The translations under genes were made by a program, and so were the position numbers. Under the pieces are notes generated by a model. The model was not told where the DNA came from, searched no databases, and saw only the letters and a list, made by a program, of their open reading frames with translations. 64,000 bases of DNA from Flavobacterium sp. ASW18X. Lineage in GTDB: Bacteria > Bacteroidota > Bacteroidia > Flavobacteriales > Flavobacteriaceae. Where the stretch lies: assembly GCF_005144745.1 (NCBI RefSeq), contig NZ_SWKK01000004.1:1-64000 (forward strand), written 5' to 3'. Positions 57,508-64,000 of the stretch are shown one piece after another; within the stretch, counting starts at the first letter, position 1; each line of letters starts with the position of its first letter.

Positions 57508-57512
57508 ACGTT

Positions 57513-58235
57513 ATGGAAACAGAGAATAAAAAAATACTTTTAGTTGAGGATGACCCAAACTTTGGAATCGTGTTGAAGGATTACCTTCAAATGAATGATT
57601 TTGATGTGGTTTTGGCCAAGAATGGAATGGAAGGTTTTGAAAAGTTCAAAAAAGACAATTTTGACATCTGTATCTTAGATGTAATGATGCCTTATAAGGA
57701 CGGATTTACCCTTGCCAAAGAAATTAGAGAAAAGAATGAAAATGTACCTATTGTCTTTTTGACCGCAAAGACAATGAAAGAAGATGTACTAAAAGGGTAC
57801 AAAGCTGGTGCAGATGATTATCTTAATAAACCTTTTGATTCGGAAGTATTGTTGATGAAGTTAAGGGCTATTTTACAGCGTAAAGCGTCTAGCACTTTAG
57901 CAGACAGCAAACAATTTGAATTTAAGATAGGTAACTTTCATCTTAACTCAAAGCTTCGCTTTTTAAAATATATGGAGGAAGAGCCTATTAAACTTTCGCC
58001 AAAAGAAAATGAATTACTGCGTTTGTTAGCTTTACATGAGAATGATTTGATGCCGAGAGAACTGGCGTTGACAAAAATTTGGAGAGATGACAATTACTTT
58101 ACTTCTAGGAGTATGGATGTTTACATTGCCAAATTACGTAAGTATCTTAAAAAAGATGATGTTGTAGAAATACTTAACATTCACGGAGAAGGTTTCCGAT
58201 TAGTGGTTAAAACTGAAGATGAAGCTGCTAGTTAA
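57513..58235 (+). CDS. OmpR-family response regulator (RprY-like)
   Basis: A 240-residue regulator. The receiver domain has the acidic pair in LVEDDPNFG, the phosphorylated Asp in ICILDVMMPYKDG, Thr in FLTAKT and Lys in NKPFDSE. The C-terminal winged helix shows LSPKENELLRLLALHEN and SRSMDVYIAKLRKYLKKD. It should bind direct repeats at target promoters when phosphorylated by the upstream kinase. Confidence 0.95.
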   Translation: METENKKILLVEDDPNFGIVLKDYLQMNDFDVVLAKNGMEGFEKFKKDNFDICILDVMMPYKDGFTLAKEIREKNENVPIVFLTAKTMKEDVLKGYKAGADDYLNKPFDSEVLLMKLRAILQRKASSTLADSKQFEFKIGNFHLNSKLRFLKYMEEEPIKLSPKENELLRLLALHENDLMPRELALTKIWRDDNYFTSRSMDVYIAKLRKYLKKDDVVEILNIHGEGFRLVVKTEDEAAS

Positions 58236-58259
58236 TAGTAAAAAATAGGATAAAGATGT

Positions 58260-58290
58260 AAACCGTTACAGCAATGTAGCGGTTTTTTTT
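58260..58290. terminator. Bidirectional terminator between the response regulator and gluconate permease genes
   Basis: Stem AACCGTTACA (58261-58270) with TGTAGCGGTT (58275-58284; one G-T pair), followed by eight T residues. It lies between convergent genes and its T-run touches the stop codon of the permease gene. Confidence 0.85.
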
Positions 58291-59626
58291 ATACCATTAT
58301 AAACAGCACACTAACTGTGATAAACCCTGTCAATGCCAAAATAGTGGTCATTAAGGTCCAAGATTTAAAGGTTTGCTTTTCTGTAATTCTCAAATATTGA
58401 CCTACCAACCAAAACCCACTGTCGTTTACGTGAGAAAAAATACTTGCACCAGATGCAATAGCAATAACCAAACATGCCAATTGTGGTTGACTATAACTGC
58501 TTTCTGCCAGCAAGGGAGCTATTAAACCAGCGGCCGTAATCATAGCCACCGTAGAGGACCCTTGTATAATTCTTACAATTGCAGCGCCAATAAATGCAAA
58601 TAAAATAACGGGGAAACCCAAATCGTTTAGCGAAGTAGCCAATAATTTACCAGCACCGGTATCTGTAAGCATTTGTTTAAAAACACCACCTGCACCTGTT
58701 AGTAGTATAATAGTACCAGCTGGCATTAAAGATTTGCTGGTAATTTTAAACAAATCTTCCTTAGTATATCCTCTTTTTAAGCCAAAAAAGTACCAAGCTA
58801 AAAGGTTTGCAATAATCAAAGCAGCAAAGGGGTGGCCCAAAAGCTCCATTGAGGCCACGAACTGCGAATTTTCAATACCTAGTATACCACTTTTAGTCAA
58901 GGTGTTTACTAATATGAGCACAATGGGTATTCCTATAATAATTAGCGTTAGTGCAATAGGAGGTGTGGCGGTAGGAGTTTCTTCTGCAACTGCTAAAGGT
59001 GCATCGACATGAATTTTTTTTGCGATGAATTTTCCAAAGAGTAATCCACTTGTAATTGCCGTGGGAATACCTACAATAAAACCAATTAAGATTACCCAAC
59101 CCAACTCAGCGCCAAGAATATCTGCTACAGCAATAGGACCAGGAGTAGGTGGGATAAAGGCGTGGGTGATTGCTAATCCTGCCAAAAGAGGAATAGCATA
59201 CAACAATAGTGATTTTCCTGTCTTACGCTGTAAAGCATAAATCATAGGAACTAAAATGATAAAAGCTACATCAAAGAATACGGGAATGGCAATTAAAAAA
59301 CCAGATATAACCATGGCTAAGGGCGCATTTTTTAAACCAAAAGTTTTTACCATAAAATCTGCAATGGTTTTTGCGCCACCAGAACTTTCTAAAATGGCAC
59401 CAAACATGGCGCCTAAACCCACAACTGTTGCTACAAAGCCAAGCGTGCCACCCATTCCTTTTTGGATGGTGTCTATAATGGTTGAGGGGGGCATCCCTGC
59501 AATTATACCGGTGAGGATGCTGCCCATTAAAAGTGCTAAGAAAGCATTTATTTTTAAACGTAAAATAAGGAACAATAACAAGGCAATCCCAGCAACAACA
59601 GCTATAAGCAGAGTAGTTTCCATCAA
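58289..59626 (-). CDS. GntP family permease (gluconate:H+ symporter)
   Basis: A 445-residue protein with about 12 hydrophobic helices and the GntP landmarks HAFIPPTPGPIAVADILGA, TITSGLLFGKF-like (TAITSGLLFGKF) and SHVNDSGFWLVGQYL. It imports gluconate or related sugar acids with protons. It overlaps the gluconokinase gene by 4 bp, which supports gluconate as substrate. Confidence 0.93.
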   Translation of the reverse strand: MMETTLLIAVVAGIALLLFLILRLKINAFLALLMGSILTGIIAGMPPSTIIDTIQKGMGGTLGFVATVVGLGAMFGAILESSGGAKTIADFMVKTFGLKNAPLAMVISGFLIAIPVFFDVAFIILVPMIYALQRKTGKSLLLYAIPLLAGLAITHAFIPPTPGPIAVADILGAELGWVILIGFIVGIPTAITSGLLFGKFIAKKIHVDAPLAVAEETPTATPPIALTLIIIGIPIVLILVNTLTKSGILGIENSQFVASMELLGHPFAALIIANLLAWYFFGLKRGYTKEDLFKITSKSLMPAGTIILLTGAGGVFKQMLTDTGAGKLLATSLNDLGFPVILFAFIGAAIVRIIQGSSTVAMITAAGLIAPLLAESSYSQPQLACLVIAIASGASIFSHVNDSGFWLVGQYLRITEKQTFKSWTLMTTILALTGFITVSVLFIMV

Positions 59627-60114
59627 TCTATAGCTTTTAAAATATTGTCAACAATCTCTTCTGGACTTGGTAATATAGAAACCGTAATAGCTTCTTTAGG
59701 TGGTTCTAAAGTATCAAATTGGGACTGCAGTAATTGTTTAGGCATAAAATGGTCTTTGCGCTTAGCTAAACGCGCTGCTATATCTTCTATTTGCCCTTCC
59801 AGATAAATAAATTTGCCTTTAGTCTCAATATTTTTTAGTAAAGAGGTTCTATATTTTTGTTTAAGGGCAGAGCAAGCAATTATAGCTCCATTTTGCAATT
59901 GTTCCTTAGCTAAATTGTTTAGCGATTCTAGCCATTCTTTCCGGTCGTTATCATTTAGCGGCTCGCCATTACTCATTTTTCTAATGTTAGCTTCGGGGTG
60001 GTAGTCATCACCGTCAAAAAAAGGGTAATTTAACGCTTTAGATAGTAATTTGCCAATAGTGCTTTTTCCGGTGCCAGAAACGCCCATGATAAAGTATATT
60101 TTGGTAGAAGGCAT
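59623..60114 (-). CDS. Gluconokinase
   Basis: A 163-residue P-loop kinase that phosphorylates gluconate to 6-phosphogluconate. Walker A is GVSGTGKSTIG; FFDGDDYHPEANIRKMSNGEPLNDNDR is the substrate-binding signature split over residues about 32-60, and ACSALKQKYR follows. It precedes the permease gene with a 4-bp overlap, forming a two-gene gluconate-use unit. The regulator is not in view. Confidence 0.95.
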   Translation of the reverse strand: MPSTKIYFIMGVSGTGKSTIGKLLSKALNYPFFDGDDYHPEANIRKMSNGEPLNDNDRKEWLESLNNLAKEQLQNGAIIACSALKQKYRTSLLKNIETKGKFIYLEGQIEDIAARLAKRKDHFMPKQLLQSQFDTLEPPKEAITVSILPSPEEIVDNILKAID

Positions 60115-60120
60115 TTGGTT

Positions 60121-61029
60121 TTAAGTTAATTGTTGGTCTATAGTTTGTTTTAGTTTATCTGTGGAGATATCAAATGGAATCCAGCATATTTCTTTGTTCT
60201 TACGGTACCAAGTTAATTGGCGTTTGGCAAAGCGTCTTGTGTTCTTTTTTATTTCTTCAATAGCATCTTCTAAGCTAAAATTCCCTTCTAAATACGCAAA
60301 CAATTCTCTGTAACCTACGGTTTGTAAGGCGTTTAATCCTTTAAACGGTAGTAATTGTTGTACTTCTTCTAGTTGCCCCATCTCTAACATCAAGTCTACT
60401 CTTCTGTTAATACGGTCATAGATAATTTTTCGGTCTGCTTCTAGCCCTATTAAAATATGATTGAAAGGTCTGGTTTTTTTTTCTCGTTTTAGAAATTCTG
60501 AATAGGGTTTTCCTGTACCTATACATACTTCTAAAGCACGAATTATACGATGGGGATTATGTATATCTACGCGCTGGTGATAATTAGGGTCTTTTTCTTT
60601 TAATAAATCTTGTAAAGTGGAAATGCCTTCTTTCTCTAGCGTTTCATTTAATTCTTTTCTAACAGATTCAGCTATTGTGGGGAATTCATCTAAGCCATAC
60701 AAAATAGCATCAACATATAGTCCGCTGCCGCCAACGACTACCACTGTATTATGTGTTGTAAAAAGTTCTTGTATTTTTTTTATCGCATCTCTTTCAAAGT
60801 CGCCCACACTGTAGGGTTCATTAATACTTTTGTGTTGTATAAAATGGTGAGGAGCACTAGCTAATTCTTCTGCTGTTGGCACCGCCGTACCAATACACAT
60901 TTCTTTATAAAATTGTCTGGAATCTGCAGAAATTATCTCTGTATTTAAATGTTTTGCTATACTAATGGCGGTACGTGTTTTACCAATGGCAGTAGGACCT
61001 ACAATGGCTATTACAGTTTTGTTTTTCAT
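60121..61029 (-). CDS. miaA: tRNA dimethylallyltransferase
   Basis: A 302-residue enzyme that adds a dimethylallyl group to A37 of tRNAs reading UNN codons. Walker A is IVGPTAIGKTRTA; ISADSRQFYKEM and VVVGGSGLYVDAIL are family landmarks, as is QTVGYRELFAYL. Its start overlaps the end of the channel gene by 4 bp. Confidence 0.96.
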   Translation of the reverse strand: MKNKTVIAIVGPTAIGKTRTAISIAKHLNTEIISADSRQFYKEMCIGTAVPTAEELASAPHHFIQHKSINEPYSVGDFERDAIKKIQELFTTHNTVVVVGGSGLYVDAILYGLDEFPTIAESVRKELNETLEKEGISTLQDLLKEKDPNYHQRVDIHNPHRIIRALEVCIGTGKPYSEFLKREKKTRPFNHILIGLEADRKIIYDRINRRVDLMLEMGQLEEVQQLLPFKGLNALQTVGYRELFAYLEGNFSLEDAIEEIKKNTRRFAKRQLTWYRKNKEICWIPFDISTDKLKQTIDQQLT

Positions 61030-61886
61030 AATAAATCTCCACAGTTATAGCAATGTTTGGCGTTGTCTCTGTGCCCTTCCGCTGCGCAGCTGGGACAAGA
61101 CTGTGTATTTACGTGAACGTAATGTGCATTATCTTGCAATCCTCCAGCAGCTTGGTTCTTTTTATATTCTTTAGCAAATTCTGTGGTAACTATTCCGGTT
61201 GGTACTGCGATTATTCCGTAACCCAAAATCATAATAACTGTCGCAATAAATTGTCCAAGATTAGTTTGTGGAGCAATATCTCCATAACCCACTGTTGTAA
61301 GGGTTACTATGGTCCAATAAATACTTCTAGGAATACTGGTGAAGCCGGCCTCATCACCCTCTATAATATACATGAACGTTCCCATGATAACAGATAGGAT
61401 TAGAACAACATAAATAAAAACAGCTATTTTGGTTCTACTTGCTTTTAATGCATGGCTCAACTGGGATGCTTCTCCAATGAACTTTACCAATTTGAGTATT
61501 CTAAAAATACGTAATAATCTAAAGGCTCTAACGGCTAAAAGTACCTGAGAACCAGCAAAAATATAGGATAGGTACAGTGGTATAGTGGATAGAAAATCGA
61601 TAACGCCATAAAAACTAAAGATATACTTAAGAGGTTTTTTTATGCTGATAATCCTAGCAAAATATTCTACCGTAAAGAATACTGTTACTACCCATTCTAA
61701 AAACCACAAAACATTATGATATTTAGCATCAAACTCATCTACCGTTTCTAACATTACTAGAATTACGCTGATGACTATGAGGATAATCAGGGCAACATCG
61801 AACGCTTTACCCTTTGGGGTGTCAGCCTCGTAAATGATTTCGTGGAGCTTATGTCTCCAGCCAGAATGCACTTCGTGCTCTTTCAA
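61026..61886 (-). CDS. Voltage-gated ion channel (potassium-type) with C-terminal zinc ribbon
   Basis: A 286-residue six-helix channel. S4 carries regularly spaced arginines (AVRAFRLLRIFRILKL), and the pore has the potassium filter TVGYGD. After S6 a short cytoplasmic tail ends in a C-x2-C...C-x2-C zinc ribbon (SCPSCAAEG...HCYNCGDLL). It lies between the exonuclease fusion gene (2 bp) and miaA (4-bp overlap), probably only by operon packing. Potassium selectivity is inferred from the filter. Confidence 0.93.
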   Translation of the reverse strand: MKEHEVHSGWRHKLHEIIYEADTPKGKAFDVALIILIVISVILVMLETVDEFDAKYHNVLWFLEWVVTVFFTVEYFARIISIKKPLKYIFSFYGVIDFLSTIPLYLSYIFAGSQVLLAVRAFRLLRIFRILKLVKFIGEASQLSHALKASRTKIAVFIYVVLILSVIMGTFMYIIEGDEAGFTSIPRSIYWTIVTLTTVGYGDIAPQTNLGQFIATVIMILGYGIIAVPTGIVTTEFAKEYKKNQAAGGLQDNAHYVHVNTQSCPSCAAEGHRDNAKHCYNCGDLL

Positions 61887-61888
61887 AA

Positions 61889-63184
61889 TTATTCTTGATT
61901 TAGTTCTAAAATCTTGATGCGCTCATTCTTTCGTAACAAGGATTCCACAATGTAAGTTAAATAAGGGTTTCCTTTTATGGGAGTTAAGAGCGATTCTAAG
62001 ATAGTTATATTATTAATTTGATGATTTAACTCTGCGTAGCCCATGCCTGCCAATTCACCATTTTTAATGAGAAATACAGATTTTTCCCCTAGTTCTCTAC
62101 CTTTATCTATTAGAATGATGTTTCTTTTATACGTGCTAAAGTCCAAAAACAATTCGTGCACCAACTCATTTTGATGTTCTTGGTGCCTTTCCATGTTTAC
62201 TCCATACCGCTCTTTTAATTTTTGTAAAAAACTTTTAGCAGACTTTAAGGAAGAAAAACTACTTAATCTAGCATTTCTGTGGTTAGCACGTTCTGCAACT
62301 AGATAAATTATACCATCTTCATTCTCTTTAAGATAAATGCCGTGGCTAAACCCTTTTTGATTTGGCTTTTTATTGTATTTAGGTCTGTTTTTACGTATTT
62401 CTATAGCTTCCTTAATCAGCCCAGCCAATTCGCCTCCAGTACGTTCATAGCTTACCCGTTTTGTAGATTTTTGTAGTTTACGGGCAAAATCGCCTACATT
62501 GGTAAAGTGTTGATTTACTCTTTTTTTAATGTTACTGCTTTTGCTGATGTAGGTTATCTCCCCATCTTTATCGTGCATGTAATAAACACCAGTAGCAGAC
62601 GGCAAAGCCTCAATAATATCTATTTGATTAGGAGAGAGTTCACCAAGGTTTTCTTCTTTTATAATCTGTTTTATGATGGTCTTATCGGTATCCTTAGCTA
62701 ACAATAGCTTAAATAACTTTAAGGTTGCTATAGCATCTCCATTAGCTCGGTGTCTTTCCCCGACAGGGATGCCTAAAGAGCGGACTAATTTTCCTAAGCT
62801 ATGGGATTCTGCATCTGGAATTAACTGTTTAGATAAATCTACGGTACACAGTGTTTTCCGTTTAAAATCGTATCCCAACCTTCTAAATTCTGTACGTAAA
62901 ATTCTATAATCAAACTGTGCATTATGTGCTACTAGTACAGCATTTTCCGTTATCTCTACAATTCGTTTGGCAACCTCATGAAATTTAGGTGCAGTAGTTA
63001 GCATTCTTTCGTTAATACCAGTAAGCTTTACAACAAAGGGCTGTATATCTCTTTCTGGATTTATTAAACTTATAAACTGGTCTACAACTTGTTCTCCATT
63101 AAACCTATGGATAGCAATCTCCATAATGCCTTCTTCATTGTACTTACCACCAGTACTTTCTATGTCTAAGATTGCATACATCAT
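61889..63184 (-). CDS. DEDDh exonuclease fused to a UvrC-type GIY-YIG domain
   Basis: A 431-residue protein. The N-terminal exonuclease (about 1-165, DNA polymerase III epsilon-like) has Asp7, Glu9, Asp92, His145 and Asp150 of the DEDDh set. A GIY-YIG domain follows (GVYY at 199-202, YIS at 212-214, Arg222, then NRPKYNKKPNQ), as in UvrC and Cho. The last about 150 residues are unassigned. Such fusions occur in other bacteria and may act in repair incision or DNA-end trimming. The second half of the motif reads YIS rather than YIG. Confidence 0.9.
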   Translation of the reverse strand: MMYAILDIESTGGKYNEEGIMEIAIHRFNGEQVVDQFISLINPERDIQPFVVKLTGINERMLTTAPKFHEVAKRIVEITENAVLVAHNAQFDYRILRTEFRRLGYDFKRKTLCTVDLSKQLIPDAESHSLGKLVRSLGIPVGERHRANGDAIATLKLFKLLLAKDTDKTIIKQIIKEENLGELSPNQIDIIEALPSATGVYYMHDKDGEITYISKSSNIKKRVNQHFTNVGDFARKLQKSTKRVSYERTGGELAGLIKEAIEIRKNRPKYNKKPNQKGFSHGIYLKENEDGIIYLVAERANHRNARLSSFSSLKSAKSFLQKLKERYGVNMERHQEHQNELVHELFLDFSTYKRNIILIDKGRELGEKSVFLIKNGELAGMGYAELNHQINNITILESLLTPIKGNPYLTYIVESLLRKNERIKILELNQE

Positions 63185-63187
63185 AGA

Positions 63188-63850
63188 TTATTGGTTGTAA
63201 TTTCTTGCGCCAAAAATACTACTGCCAATGCGTACCATAGTACTACCTTCTTCTATGGCAATTTTATAATCTCCGCTCATCCCCATCGAAAGTATTTCAC
63301 TTTGTGGTAAAAGGTCTTTTGTACTATCAAAAATGGACTTTAAGTATCTAAATTCCTTCCTTACTTGGTTTTTATTATCTGTAAAAGTAGCCATGCCCAT
63401 TAAACCATTAATCTTGATGTTTTTCATTGCATTAAATTCATCAGAATTAATTACGGTCAAAAGTTCTTCTTGGTCCATACCAAATTTGCTGCTTTCTTCT
63501 GCAATATGCATTTGCAGTAAACATTGGATTGTTCTATCCAATTTTTCTGCCTGTTTGTTTATTTCTTTTAGCAATTTAAAGCTATCTACACCGTGTATTA
63601 AACCTACAAATGGTGCCATATACTTTACCTTGTTACGTTGTACATGACCTATCATATGCCATTGAATATCCTTGGGTAGTTCTTCCCATTTCTGGGTCAT
63701 TTCTTGAATTTTATTTTCACCAAAAATACGCTGACCGGCCTCATATGCTTCTAAAACAGCTGCATTTGGTTTAGTTTTAGAAACAGCAACTAGGGTAACA
63801 TGTTCTGGTAGGGTAGCGCGTATTGCTTTTAAATTTTCCTGTATTGCCAT
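63188..63850 (-). CDS. YggS family pyridoxal-phosphate homeostasis protein
   Basis: A 220-residue single-domain alanine-racemase-fold protein. The PLP lysine is in VAVSKTKP, and WHMIGHVQRNKVKYM, FGMD and GMSGDYKIAIEEGSTMVRIGS are typical. YggS/PLPBP proteins bind PLP and keep vitamin B6 and amino-acid pools balanced rather than acting as racemases. It lies 3 bp before the exonuclease gene and 3 bp after the DUF1015 gene. Confidence 0.95.
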   Translation of the reverse strand: MAIQENLKAIRATLPEHVTLVAVSKTKPNAAVLEAYEAGQRIFGENKIQEMTQKWEELPKDIQWHMIGHVQRNKVKYMAPFVGLIHGVDSFKLLKEINKQAEKLDRTIQCLLQMHIAEESSKFGMDQEELLTVINSDEFNAMKNIKINGLMGMATFTDNKNQVRKEFRYLKSIFDSTKDLLPQSEILSMGMSGDYKIAIEEGSTMVRIGSSIFGARNYNQ

Positions 63851-63853
63851 GGG

Positions 63854-64000
63854 CTATAGTTCGTATATAGTAAGTCCGCTTCTTAGTTTAGGTTCAATAT
63901 AAGTGCTTTTTGGTGGCATCACAAGCCCTGCATCTGCAATCTGTCTTATTTCTTCTATTGTAATAGGGACAAGGCTAAAGCCAACTTTAAACTCGCCCTT
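63854..64000 (-). CDS. DUF1015 family protein (C-terminal end only)
   Basis: The last 48 codons of a gene running out of the window. The ending LVMPPKSTYIEPKLRSG then LTIYEL matches the conserved C-terminus of DUF1015 proteins, which in flavobacteria usually precede the YggS gene. The start and bulk of the protein are outside the window. Confidence 0.8.
   Translation of the reverse strand, partial: KGEFKVGFSLVPITIEEIRQIADAGLVMPPKSTYIEPKLRSGLTIYEL

Noticed and set aside
58260-58290. T-run hairpin as a riboswitch or operator for the gluconate genes
   Set aside because: It is between the 3' ends of two convergent genes, so a shared terminator explains it fully.

Overview
The window looks like a chromosomal segment of a marine-type member of the Flavobacteriaceae (phylum Bacteroidota). 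Four things support this: a type IX secretion (T9SS) sorting domain at the left edge, a TonB-dependent receptor with a DUF4249 lipoprotein, lineage-typical families (DUF4294, DUF4835, DUF6913, monomeric isocitrate dehydrogenase, N-terminally extended GAPDH), and many promoters of the Bacteroidota form TTG-N19..21-TAnnTTTG. The DNA is AT-rich. I cannot name a genus from sequence alone.

Positions 1-9769 are an accessory locus on the plus strand: the end of a T9SS-sorted surface protein, a large outer-membrane barrel, a giant 1886-residue secreted protein, and a 242-residue protein. The giant protein carries FN3-like modules, an HEMGH metallopeptidase-like centre and a C-terminal ADP-ribosyltransferase (R-S-QxE) domain. 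The 242-residue protein behind it has a complete-looking NADAR (DUF1768) fold signature. NADAR enzymes remove ADP-ribose from nucleobases, so I read this as a polymorphic toxin whose immunity protein reverses the damage rather than blocking the enzyme. This is the most interesting part of the window.

Positions 9770-14456 alternate genes (a small hypothetical, hisS, a parDE-type toxin-antitoxin pair) with three gaps packed with at least five families of short dispersed repeats.

Positions 14457-31348 hold housekeeping and envelope genes: a Nudix hydrolase, M42 peptidase, DUF4294, the TonB receptor/DUF4249 pair, icd, a candidate structured ncRNA, rplS with a leader, trmD, gap, a DegP-like protease, dapF and mltG. 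A 16-bp perfect inverted repeat spans the start codon of the DUF4249 gene.

Positions 31349-64000 are a dense core region: dnaA, ribD, prmC, ligA, dapA, bamD, rpoZ-like, coaBC, recN, fabI, coaE, a histidine kinase/response regulator pair, gluconate uptake and phosphorylation, miaA, a potassium-channel-like protein, an exonuclease/GIY-YIG fusion, a YggS-family protein and the end of a DUF1015 gene. I see no rRNA, tRNA, CRISPR array, insertion sequence or prophage.
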